Source: Pelodera strongyloides
Taxonomy: Eukaryota; Nematoda; Chromadorea; Rhabditida; Rhabditidae
Length of the DNA stretch: 64,000 nt
Direction: 5' to 3'
Assembly (NCBI GenBank): GCA_036852015.1
Contig: JAANDG010000031.1
Span: forward strand, 458,350-522,349
Under the pieces are notes generated by a model. It was not told the DNA's origin, did no database searches, and worked only from the letters and a program-made list of their open reading frames with translations. Both the position numbers and the translations under genes were made by a program. Within the stretch, counting starts at the first letter, position 1. Each line of letters begins with the position of its first letter. This document shows positions 1 to 12,214 of the stretch, in pieces.

Positions 1-1901
1 GGCTGTCATTATCATTCAAACTTCAACCACGTTTAGATTTCGAACGACAATCTAACAGGTCCAGGTGCCGGTAAGAAACTGACAATAGTGACAATGTGAC
101 AAAAGAAATTTTGAAATCCTCTACAGGTATCAAAACTAACTACTTCTAAACTAAAAAAATCGGTTCCTAAGGTCCAGGTGCTGGTATGAAACTGACAATA
201 GTGACAACGTGACAATCAAACAACTGAGGGAGAATCGAACCGAAGAAGCAATTTAATTTAGCAGTTACGTTACAAATGAAAATTTGAAACGCTCCAGTTA
301 TCAAAGCTAACTAATCCCAAACTACAAAAATCGGTTCCTTAGGACTCAGCGATCGAAAACAACCGAACACAAACACAAAGCACAAATAAAATACAATACA
401 AATCCGGAAAATTCATTGGCTTCCCCAGTTTATTAACACCCATATCCATAAATGACGGTCAATATTTAACAAACACAAACAATTATCAGGTACAGTCTGC
501 TCCCCTCATTCTCCTTCCTTCTCTACCTCTCTCTCAATTCCCTCTCTAATAACTCTCTCTCTCTCTAACTCTCTCTCCCTCTCTCCCCCTAAACTCCAAA
601 TATCTCCCTTTTCATGTCTTCCTTCCTGCATGACTGGTTAGTGACTGACTACTCTACTACTCAGTAATGTACCTGAGATAGTGGTCGGGCGGATTTTCAC
701 CGAGTTGACCTTGGTACCAGCACTAAATACCGACACTGTGGAGACCGACGACGACAGAGACGTGAGAGACTGTCCGGTACAGGGACAATAATCAGAGATT
801 CAGCCATGCAAGACATCGCAGTCATACGTGGAAAAGAAGATGCTACATACGAAAACTGTCAATGGTTACCTAAGCGCATTAGTTTCGAGTTTCGAAATGG
901 ACATGTCACTCTGATTCTGTTCCTTGCTTCATCGTAATAGTTCTTGGTCTTGTGAAATCGGTGAGACCCAAAATGAAAAAAACTACATATACTCCTAGTG
1001 CAGCGCGAACCCGAAGCTGAACTTTAATCCTTTAAGAAGTGTCTCAATTGTGAAGTCAGGAATCAGGAAGCGGATTCGCATAAACTTACACAACACAAAC
1101 ATTAACACCAACTTGACCAACTTTGCAACAGTGTTCAGAAGCGCCCAACAAGAACTCTGCCCCATAACTTTCCTATATAAAACTGGAAACTAAATGCTTC
1201 TCTAAAACACTAGTTTCTAGGGAGCATCGGAAGACCAAACCCCCCCCCCCAACCAAAGTGACAAAAATATAGGCGTGGAAATAGTTTCACTGAAAAAAGG
1301 AGAGCTGCGGCGAGAGTTGCACTTTGCCGTCGCGCACAGAAACGAACGGGTGCCACCCGGGGTCCTGGGACGAACGACGATTGAAAGTTGAATGCGAAAA
1401 GAGACGGTGACGGTTGTTACAGTACAACCTAGAACAAACACCCGAAAATGAAAGAAAAGAGACCAAGCCAGACTGGGGAACTGGGGGAATACTGTAGGAG
1501 ATGCAATAGTCATAGAATGCCGCCTATAATACCATTAACATTGATGGCAATTCGAAAACGGCAACAGATATAGAAAAAAATGACGTGGATCGTGGAAAAA
1601 ACGTGAGATGCGTGCCTTAGAACATTAAACGAGTTTTTTGACTTTATGTACATTTTAAGCCTGGCCGAATTCCGAATAAAATCAAGTCCGAATTTCAGAT
1701 ACTGGGAAAATTCGAGTCTCTGCTTTCAACACAAAACATCTCACACTTTCCATACACTAAACTTAATCGTCACTCGAAATCAAATAGTAGAAATCAATAA
1801 TGTTCATATATCTTAGGAGCTAAGACTCTATCTAATTAGTATTCTAAAGTCGGACAATACAACAAGCCAGTGCGCGTAAAATTCAAAAAAAGTCAATACA
1901 C

Positions 1902-1937
1902 ACCATCATCATCATCATCATCCTCCTCCTCCTCATC
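1902..1937. repeat. (ATC)n/(TCC)n trinucleotide tract
   Basis: A short run of ATC units is followed directly by TCC units and a final CATC. It lies in non-coding DNA. Confidence 0.8.
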
Positions 1938-2458
1938 AATCTAATACTAGAGGAGTCATGCCCAGAAAATTGATCGACGATTGTCATAGTTAAAAAGTTA
2001 GAAACTGGTTGCAAGTCCATCAAGTCTCCGCACTAAACCCATGTACTTACCCACTTCCCACAAGTTTAAAATTCGACTAACCCCAACCCGTAAGCCCAAC
2101 TTTTCACTTCACCAGTAATGAAGGAATAAAGCAAAAGATCAAATTTAGAAACCGACACTCTGACCTTGAAACCACCCAGTACGACGTTCGCCTGCACGGA
2201 AATGTATCAAAAAACGTCACAGTCACACCAAAAAAAATCAACAGTGATAAGGCAAGAAAGAAATAATGAACGAATGCACCAATCAAACATAGAGCCAAGT
2301 GAACAAGAACTAGAACCACCACGCCACACCAGGTACGATGTTGGCGAGGCATTTCCGCTTCACCTTCTCTCTTCACGCACCCAACATACTCTAAAGTGAT
2401 AACAAGTCCGTGTTCTAGTAACAATGTTGACCCTCGCCCGCAGAATCATCCCGCATAA

Positions 2459-2632
2459 CTTGAAGCACTATAACAGCCGGTTTTTGAAACGTATCTTGGA
2501 CAACTGCACTCTCGTATGCAAATGGATATAATTAGACTAAAAAAGCGTGCAGTATCGCGCAGTAATTTGCATACATTTGAAGCATACAGCGTCCAATGTA
2601 TGCTTCAAATCCCGAGTGTTATACCGCTTTAA
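2459..2632. mobile_element. MITE family B copy
   Basis: An imperfect inverted repeat of about 175 bp. The left arm reads GCACTATAACAGCCGG then TTTTTGAAACGTAT; the right arm ends ATACCGCTTTAA. The centre carries the family marker GGATATAATTAGACTAAAAA. The same ends recur at 27848, 31183, 34853, 48306 and elsewhere. No coding capacity, so non-autonomous. Confidence 0.8.
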
Positions 2633-4197
2633 AAACGGATTTTATCCTTAAATTTCACCCCTTTTTTCCAAACCCCAAAAGGCAACTTTCCTTCATGCAA
2701 CGCCCCATCCCATTCCGGGGGGTTAACGTGCCCTGCCCCCTCAATTGGCTCTTGCACCGTAGTGTGAGCGATGCCACATCAATTCCCACCCATTGTATAT
2801 TCCAAGGTGAATTGCGTGGCGCGCCCGCCGGACAGTCCGAATAAGGATTTCAACTCAGCCAGCGGTCACAAACTTTAAACTTTAGACAACGGTCTGGATC
2901 TATCGAACCGATCACAACTTCCAAACGAAACAGAGAAACAAAGCGTAAGTCACCAAACATCTGATTCACTTGCGCAATTGCGCTCGTTTAGGTTAAGTTC
3001 AAACAGTCTTATGGCTTAAGCACTTAAACCTTAGTGTTAAAACTGAAACAATAACTATTGATACCGAAAACACAAGATTCACCACAAAGACGACACACCT
3101 TAAATCCTGGCCACTAACGATTATTATCACCTATAAATTGCTGAGCACCGCACCGAGCGACCCAACTCGACAGGAAGAATACATCCTGAGATACAACACC
3201 ACCTTAGTTAGGACTTAGGACTTAGGATTTCCGGTGAGACACAGCTCAGCTCCAACACTTACGATGACTCACTATTAGTAGACTAGTCTGATAGACCTCA
3301 GTTCAACCCCTGAAGTTCAAAAAGCCGAATGACGAATAATAATAAAAACTTAAACTGGATAAATCCGAGTCGTGACTCGTCAAATAGTGACATGTTTAGA
3401 GGATTTCACAAATTTCATGTGAGCGCGCGCGCCAGCGCAAAATCCTCGGATGTCGATTTCGTCGGCACAGCCCGGCACGCACCGTCGAAAGAGAATTGAA
3501 AAAGAAAGACAGAATACAGCTACAAATACAAGGTACAAGGATACGGTAGCCAATGGCCATTTCGAAATTCAAACCCCAACATAAGCCAGGCCAGGCTACA
3601 ATCACCAACAAATCCTTTCAAAAACCCATCAACTTTACTCAGAAGTAACCTACAGACATTCAACAAAACAAATTCCGATACAAAGTTCTCTTGTCTGTCA
3701 TTTAAAGGCTAATTACTAATTACTGCCAAGAGTAAGAATAAGATAATATATGCCCGTCTTCTGTCAATAATTAAATCACTCAAACTCGTAAATTATAGTC
3801 TGAAACTATAAACTTTGGCAACCTGTCAGAGAAGTGTCTCCGGCAGTAGATCTTTATCTACAGCTGACACTCTAACTATTGAAAACTAAACCACTCAAAC
3901 CACAATTTCCAAAACCACAAATGAAAAATGCCCTAGCAGATAGAGCGACATTACTCAATTAATGTATTATAGTGTTTGTTTCCACCCATAATAAGGTCAG
4001 CCTGACTGCAAACGACTATAGTGTTCTAATCTGCCATAATTTATCAGACAAAAACATCGCATTTCTTGCCGTCAAAGAATATTGATCAAATCTCCTCACA
4101 CAATGAGAATAACACATAAAGTTCCTGAACAGTCTTAATAGTTGATAGAACCTTAATAGACCCTTATCCCATGCATCTAACTCTAATCCAAAAACTT

Positions 4198-4640
4198 CCA
4201 TCCGCGCTTCGCGCTGGCTGACCACACCGACCAACAACTCGCCGTTGTGGTGGTGGTCGCTTTGGAGATGGTAGTGCCAGCCGGCGGGGAAACGGACAGA
4301 ACAGTAGTCAGCCAGTCTCTCATGGAGAAACTCCAGCACTGTCATACTCTCTGAAGTTCTCCAGCGGATTCCCCCTCTCTCTATCTCCAAACTCTCCAGC
4401 GGATTACTCTCTCCTCTCTCTCCAAGTTTCCCAACTCTCCTGCAGATTACTCCCCATCTCTAAGTTCTCCAGCCGACTCCCTACTCGCTCGCTAGCCATC
4501 GCGCAAATCACAGCATGTGACCTTTGCGGCACTCCGCACCATAGCCACCGCCAGAGCCCGGCTCGGCTCGGAGAGAGCTGATCACTCGCCGCTCTGGTGG
4601 TGCTGGTGGCTCCCACCGACTGTCGCTAATTCGGTGTTGT
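4198..4640. promoter_or_regulatory. CpG-rich block, possible promoter or 5' UTR
   Basis: CpG- and CT-rich compared with the AT-rich surroundings. Several frames stay open on both strands (for example minus 4016-4390 and 4404-4616), as expected from low stop-codon density rather than coding. It could be an alternative promoter for the minus-strand gene that has a coding exon at 5.65-6.1 kb. No core promoter motif is convincing. Confidence 0.25.
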
Positions 4641-5651
4641 CGACTAGCGACACGCACAACAACAAGCACAGTGTCGCAATAACCATAAGCACTAGACTTA
4701 GGGTACTAAGGTACTAATCTATAAGCAATGACCCTTAGCAATGTGCCAGTCAACTGTAGAAGAAAAATCCAAGTAAAAATAGAGCTTGACTGAGACTGGA
4801 AAGGTAATCTCATTTGCACCACGGTGTCAGGGAGGTGAGGTGTTGAAAATGCAACATAGAAATGTCAATATGCCAAAATAGAAATAGAAACAACGGCAAG
4901 GGACTCAATTGATACGTGACAAATGTTCGAAACTATACTATGAAAATAAAACTACTGTATTTTGACTTGATTTATGTACTCTAATAGAAAACCCGTGGCA
5001 AATCAACCGACTATGAGAAAAACACCAATGAACAAGAGCAACTTGCTCAACAAGGAAATTCAGCTTTGCAGAAAACAAACAACAAACACCTAGAGAGGAA
5101 AGCAAGTTTCGTCAGTATCGTAAACGTTGTTGACCTAGACGTACAAGAGTACTCGGGAATAAAGAACAGCGGATCATTCAGTATGTACGAAAAATCGGAA
5201 AAAAAGGAAATATACAATCAGGCAGAGCGCAAAATTCTCTTCGACCAGAGAATGTGATCAAAACTACCGCGTTTGCATGCAGCTTATTGTTAGCAACTAA
5301 AATAATACTACCAACTCGCATAAACAAAAAAGTGCTACATCCGCAAAGAAATCAATTCGCTCTTCTAAACAGTAATTGATAAAAAGGTCACCCACACACA
5401 CATCAAGACTCAAGAAAAGGGAAGAAGAACAGAAAAAAACAAGTAAAAAAGAATAGACTTGAAGGTTAAACAACTGCATAAAACAGAACAACAAGTGACA
5501 AATAAGCCACAAACGATAAGAAACACGATTAAATACAGTCAGAAAACGAGCAAAAGGGGAACTTTCACGAAGAATAAAGCTACCAAGACCAGCACAAGAA
5601 ACTAGACAACAAACTTATATCACAAAATCAAGAAAATAAAAATCCACCAAC

Positions 5652-6087
5652 CTCTTCCCGTCTGATATCCGCCTCCTCCTCCACTACTACTCGCGGGATA
5701 ATTGGAAAGTTCATGTACCATTTCTAGCTTAGGAATAAGGTCCTTGTGAAATGGTGACGGCGACGAAGCAAAGCCAAAGGACGACGTTGGCGTGATCTTG
5801 CCCGACATATGCTGCTCTGCAAATGCCGCCGCCGCATCACCAAAGTGAGTATTGGCTAGAACATGAAGCGGCGAGTCAACATGTTGCTGTTGGTGTTGTT
5901 GTGGCACAGATGCCAGCACAAACTGCGAGGTGGCCATCGTGGCAAGATGGCCCTCGAAGAAGCCGTCAAGGTTGCCCACCTCTTCCAGATGATGGTGATG
6001 CGCCTGTGGCTGCGAGTAGCACAGAGGCGCCTTCAGCGTCAGAGCGCAAATCGACGACGTGGCCACGTCGACGGCGTTGTTATCCAA
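5652..6087 (-). CDS. first coding exon of an unrecognised His/Gln/Gly-rich protein (partial)
   Basis: An open minus-strand frame of about 145 codons ends at a splice donor (AAGAG|GTTGGT) at 5652. The first true ATG is at 5937 in a good context (GCCACGATGG). The frame is already open to about 6120 with protein-like sequence (runs of His; Leu-Glu-Glu), so either initiation is upstream in an unseen exon or this is 5' UTR. Residues after the ATG include PQQHQQQH, an Ala run (AAAAFAEQ), SSPSPF and a Ser-Gly run before the donor. Such N-termini are common in developmental transcription factors, but no DNA-binding domain is visible; later exons would lie left of the window. The family is not recognised. 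Confidence 0.45.
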
Positions 6088-6224
6088 CGGAATGGTTAAG
6101 ACCCAAGGGCACCGCCCAACAAAATAAACAAATCAACAGCGACGAATATGAATTACGAGTTTAAGAAAAATCTTCAGAATATCTGCCGTAATATAAGGAA
6201 TAAGGAATACCCAATAAATTAGGT

Positions 6225-6500
6225 CAGAATCTTGTCGGCACGGAGAGAACGTAGGAGAAGCTCGCTCGCTCGATGCTCTCGGCTTTCCGTGAGTAGGCCG
6301 GCGGCTTACGGAAAGTAGGTTGCGGACAGCCGGCTGCTCTGGCTCGCTGGCCTTGTGCCGCCTGCCTGCAGTCTCGCGAGAGTGACCCTCGACCGCGACG
6401 TCCACAACAGCGGGCAGAGAGCGGAGGGGGCGGAGTCGCCAGTAATAGAAGGAAGGAAGGGGATACAACGAGAGCTACAGTCCACAACCACAGTTTCGAA
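6225..6500. promoter_or_regulatory. CpG-rich promoter-like segment upstream of the 5.65-6.1 kb exon
   Basis: This segment is GC- and CpG-rich, contains GCTCGCTCGCTCG-type runs, and lies 140-400 bp upstream (minus sense) of the coding exon. A second CpG-rich patch is at about 7040-7170. Position and composition suggest a promoter; no TATA box or initiator was identified. Confidence 0.3.
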
Positions 6501-9500
6501 TGACCATTCACTCACTCAAAGTAAAGGAGTGGGAACTGATATCCAAAGTACAAGATCGACCGAAAGGGAGTAGACAAGATTAGAGTGAAACATTTCAGAC
6601 ATCAGACCAGGTTATGGTTAAACAGTTAACCATCATTATCAATGAAATCCCATTTCGATGACAGGCCACTGGATAGCTCGAGTATGAGGATAGGATTACA
6701 GCTAGAAACACTTGGCTATCCTCGGAAGCCGAAACAAACAAAATTCTCAAATCGATCATGTGTCCAGTTGTGTTCTGATCATGATTTTAAGCTCGTAGCT
6801 TCATGGATTTACGACCAAGCACAACATCAATCACATACTATAGCTCCACGAACGTGACGTCTGACTTCACAAAAACCAAGCTGTTCATAATTTGTTCACC
6901 ATTCTCACGAGTTCGTACCCTGTTGTCCCAAACTCTGACCTCAACCATTCATAACCTCGGGTGACCTCCAAGTTATGTGGCGGATGAAGGGAAAAGATCC
7001 CCATCCACGTTCTCGTGCTAGTGCTGGTGGCGGCACCTGTACATAATATCTATTGCATCGCCGCGCCGTCGGCCAGCCGACTGGAGGCGCGCGGGCAATT
7101 GTCTCGTGCTCACTAATTATGAGCTAGCCGAGGCTCGATCGCGCGCACTTCACCGAGGACGCACGATTACCTGAGACGATGATCATCGGTAACCTCCACC
7201 ACAGTTCTTATTTTCTATTCATCCAAAGTACCCAAGAGAAGGACCTCCCTCTCTATTAACCGGATATATTCAGTTCATGTTTGTCATGGATGCACCAATC
7301 GTAAACAACCAAACCTCGCAAGATCCCCACCCACCGGAAAATGTCGGAATTCAGGGTATAAATTCCATTAAGTGGCGGTGGTGTGGTTTCCTTAGCTTAG
7401 TGATATACCGTGTTAATATCGAATTATCGAAATTAATTTCGAACTGCTTACGGAGGTGGTTTGTGCGTGTTTTCACGCACCAACCTGTACCCCTGTCGGA
7501 ATATAGCATAATAGTGTGTAAATTGTAAATCCTAGCTCTAGAGGATATGACAAATTTCGCATTGAACGTACAATATGGCGATTTTGAATACCTGAGGCTT
7601 GTTTAGCAGGACATACGTCTCGACGTAGGTATGTCCGGAGGTGGTATCTGATATCACAAATTTACGAATGTTCGTGTTTATGATGTTTATGATGCTTCTG
7701 TTATATGTATGGTACCATCTCCAAACTCGTTATGCTTGATATGCTTATGGTGGAGATGATTAGTTCGTTTTGAAAAATTTGAATCGCGACGCCAACCCAA
7801 AACCCTGACCTTCAGCTGATCTCTTGATAAAAAAAAGACCATTACTCAAACCACATAATCGTATTAAACACCGACATGCAAGAACCATATATGCGGTATA
7901 AAACCAATTACACTGATTGAGACAAAACGGCCCATTCCAATAATAATTATAAGAATCAAGAGAAAGGGAAGGAACCGACAGAAATTTGAACGTACAAATG
8001 TTGAAAAGTTCAAATTCCTCTGGCCTCTGACATTCTGAATAACAAATGCGGATAAAGTTTGGCTTTTCGATGTAGAATTGTAGAAGTTTCATAAACCATA
8101 TTTAAATACATAACTAGAAAGTGATAGAAAGCGACAGAGCGTATGTCGTGTATCAGTTTTAATGCCCATTCTATTTTGTCTCGCAGTCACAACAGACGCT
8201 ACTTATTCCTTACTTACCGACAGGTAAGCTTTAAGGCTGAGGCGCAAGTTCTTTCCTAACGGCCCAACCCTAAAGTACAGTACGTAAACCCCCCTCACAA
8301 CAGTTAATATCAGCTCATAAATTATACGAGCGTTCTTCAGCAAAAAAAGGTGTTCATCACAAAGACGTTAACCTTGAAAATTTCAGGGTCGTTGTTCGAG
8401 TAAGTCAAATAGAGACACACGCACAAAAAAGGGGAAACTTTTACGGAGAGTAATTTGCAAATGATCCTTACCTAATAATAGTGGCTATGGTATGGGAAAT
8501 CCGCTGGCAAACTACATAGGGAAGAAATAAACTATTAGTAATTTTTACACTCTCACTGTTCATATCCTTAACTAATTACAATCTAATATTGATTTTTCTC
8601 ACAAAACACAGGACCCCCTCCGAACAAATACAAAAAGGCAGGTGGGTTCATTTCAACAAAAACTCCCAAATGATCACTGCCGAATAATATCGAGGAAAAA
8701 ATATAATACTAGAAATAAATATAATATTAAGGCTTTTGGCGCGAAAATATCAAATATCAGCAAGGCCCATTAGCGTCTCTCCGAATTCCGAATATCTCAA
8801 CAATCTTTTTACTTGTCACTTTTTACTTTTTCAAATACTGGCCTTACGCCAAAATGTTACTCACAGAAACTGTTCCTTAGCAAAATAGGAACGGCCATAA
8901 AACTTGGATCGTGATGCTTATCTCCACACAGTACACTATACACCACAGTTGCACTCTTACTCTCAACCTCAACCTCAACAAATCCCACTACCACAATAAG
9001 TAAAAGCCAGTTAGGGAAGGGAACAAGGGATACTGTGGTCTACAATAAAAGTCCAAAGTCGTCTAAGTGGTCTAAGAAATCCATCTACAAACTCTAAAAC
9101 GGACGTTCGTTCACAAACAAGCAAATGGCAATTTACTGACAATATAGCATTAGGCATGTGAAGGCACTAAACTTGAATCAACTGCAAAACTTGACTCAAC
9201 GGAAACGGCAAACGGACTGTTTCACGTGGAATCGTGAAAAGTGATGTACAGGGTCGGTAGGACTGTAAGACACCATGCGAAATATCCACACTACTGACTG
9301 CAACCTGCACCGCTAATATGTTCTCACATCTCTCTAATTGAATACACACAAACCGGACCAAAAAATCAGTACCTAATCTTATAATAAAAAGACACCGGCA
9401 TACAATTAGTCACTGGCACACTGACGAAACTGACAAACACCACTTTAATACAGCAACTTTAACTACAGACCTAGAAATATTAAAAATGTTGGAGAATGGA

Positions 9501-11330
9501 GAAATAAAAAATAAAAGGTAGGTAGGGGACGAGTGAGCCTGAGCACAACCAACCGAATAGTATACCAAAACAATGCAAAAACGGAGTACTATGAAAGAAC
9601 GTGCTAAAACAAGGACACTGCCATAGAACTGGTTTCCCAGTCTGAATGCGAACGAAAAAAAAGATCAGCCATTGACACTCATTAACGAACGAAGCAAGCC
9701 TAGAGAATCGACAAAACTACATATATTAATAACATACAGGCAACTTCATCACATATTCATAACGTTTCCTACCTAGTTAGACTATCAACAGTCTGGGCGA
9801 CAGAATCAACCTGACCAAAGGATCAAAATAAAGTAAAAGGTTTCCTCCAAAAAAATGAATTAAAATCACGATCAGCTAACCGCACAGCATACCATGTAAA
9901 ACGGTAAACATGTGAAATTGTGAAACAGTACTAACAATAATCAAAACTGCGAGCAGCTCAGTATACGCCCTAAGCTCTGGCTGAGCACTGGCACTGTTCT
10001 CGCTGGCTACCACCACCTCATTTCGCTCGCGCGTTCACCCGGGGGAAAGTGGGGGACCCAGAAACCTGGTTCGGTTATTGCGCACCCTTACCGACACACA
10101 TGCACGCATATGCCGGAACACGCTCATCATACTATACAACAAGGCGCGGAAATGAAATTCCACCTATTGCTCATTATCAGCCTGTCAATTATAAACAATG
10201 ACAATATGATCTGGGTCTGGGAAAGCTTTACGTAATTGCTAAATATCAGTGATACAGTGTATCCAGTGATCATTTCCCGAAGGAAAAAAGTTATTTGATT
10301 TAGAAAACAACTAAACAACTGACTTAGCTCACTTAGCTGACTATAATACACATGGTTTTTAATTCGACTGTTTTATCCTATACACCTATAGCGGGAGGAA
10401 CGTTCATTAACATTAATTAGCCAGCCGGACCGGAGACACCCACAAGGCAAGTTGGTGGAAAACAATAAACAAATACAAATCAGTCAAACGAATTAAATGA
10501 GTAATACTGTAATACACAAAAAGTCGCTCCAAAATGCACACATATCACCACACTAACCTCTCATTGCAATACTTCTGGACACTTCTCCGTCGCCAGCTTA
10601 TTTCAAATTTCGGCTTCAAAATCGTGTCGGAAATATATACTTCTCAGTTTCAGAGTTAAATAAGTTCTAACCCTCAATTTAGATAATAGTACTGATGATT
10701 AGATCCGCCAGATGCTCCTGGAGAAATTCAGAATACGACTACAGTACTCCAAGAAAAAGGCGTACTGTAGCTGTTTGAATAAGAGTCACGACAGAGAATA
10801 ACAAGAGGACAATAATCCTTCCTGTGACAAAGTAACTGATGGGTTAGGAAACATGTAAAAAGTGTGCGCGTGAATGAATGCCAGCCCGCGTAGCGTGCAT
10901 GCCAGATAGCAGTCTCCCGTCATTATTATGTATATGCAAATGCAAGACCGACTGTATCAAATGCAATGACAATAATAGCGGCAGACAAATGTCTTCTATA
11001 TGAAATGTTAGCTCACATACCACAGAGAACCCGACAAGACTATGGACATGAACGAGGAGTCCGATAAGGTAAAAAATAAAGGTTAGACTCATTTCTCTGA
11101 TATTCAGCCGATCATTAAAATACAAATTCAATTACGAATTTTCACTGGTTCACACTCGATTTACTTTTTAATCACACAGTAAGAAGTACGGAGGCTCTAC
11201 AAATTAGACCTGCAATCCACAGCAAATTATTAGAAATTAGAATATTGCAAACTTTCAATAATATTTAATAATTCACCTAAGAACTATACGACCGATATTA
11301 CAATTACAGTAATTGTCATATTCTTCATTC
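6500..11330. other. gene-less AT-rich region
   Basis: No supportable exon on either strand. Contents seen: a CpG-rich patch at 7040-7170, a family F repeat at 7353-7495, and a homopolymer C run followed by CT repeats at about 11334-11360. Confidence 0.4.
7353..7495 (+). repeat. dispersed repeat family F, copy 1
   Basis: Begins AGGGTATAAATTCC and ends CAACCTGTACCCCTG directly after a small hairpin (GTGCGTG TTTT CACGCAC). It aligns along its length with copies at 40997-41160 and 46357-46543, all in the same orientation. There are no terminal inverted repeats. The class is unknown. Confidence 0.65.
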
Positions 11331-12214
11331 TTCCCCCCCCCCCCCCTCTCTCTCTCTCGAACCCTTCTTTCACTTTCATTAGCTGGTGAGAGCTAGCTTA
11401 TTGTTAGACTTTAGATAACCAGCTACCAGTGTACCAGTCCCCATAACCAAAATACCCTTTGGTAGACTCAGTAAGTACTCAGTACCCCCACTCGTCCTTA
11501 GCCAAAACTCTACAACCATCAACAACCATCTATCTATCGCTTTTGTACAATGTATATCTTCCGCGGCGATCATAGGCAAATCGCCGATCATCTGATAGCG
11601 TAGTACTATTATAAGGTGGTGGAGGGCAACGTGACAAAGACAAACTACCATAAGAAGCATAAGGTCAACAAAGAACAGACGGTACCCTAACGTAGTGATA
11701 TTCTGTTACCTAGTGCAAGTTTGGGGTAAACAGACGGCCTAGACCAAGTTAGATTATAAGAAGCATAAGTTGCATAATGTCAACAAAGATGGCAGAGTAA
11801 AGTAATGTTCTTAGTTCTTGCTTCTTACATTAACAAGAACAAGTAACCGGACGGCCTAGAGCAAGTTAGGAACCGTTGAACCCTAAGAAGCTCAAATATG
11901 GAATGATGTACACCTAAGATCCCAGCATAATCATAATGTGACATTTCTGCTAGTCAGACATAATTAGTGATCGGAACACACTAAAGGGGATATGTTAACG
12001 GAGGAGTATTCGAGTATTCCCCACCACCCTCACCTCAAATATTCAAATTTGGAAATAGGCTCAGTGTATGTAGCATAAGAAACCTTACTATACCCCATGC
12101 CTATGGCCAAACCAAGAAAAATGAACGAATTGCTCTCGTTCACACTGTCTTTGTCTTCATCATTAGTTATTCATAAAATTTCAAAAAAAGGCAAAAGGCA
12201 ACGAAAAAACTAAC

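Larger units (their letters stand above)
1..5640. other. gene-less region, probably intron or upstream DNA
   Basis: No conserved coding exon could be read on either strand. Open frames here are short and have amino-acid compositions typical of chance. The region holds CT-rich tracts near 520-600, a trinucleotide tract at 1902-1937, one family B MITE at 2459-2632 and a CpG-rich block at 4198-4640. It lies downstream (minus strand) of a coding exon that ends in a splice donor at 5652, so it may be that gene's first intron, continuing beyond the left edge. That placement is inference. Confidence 0.45.

Noticed and set aside
4016..4616. Minus-strand frames in the CpG-rich block
   Set aside because: Open frames occur on both strands of low-stop GC-rich DNA; no splice-consistent or family-like sequence.
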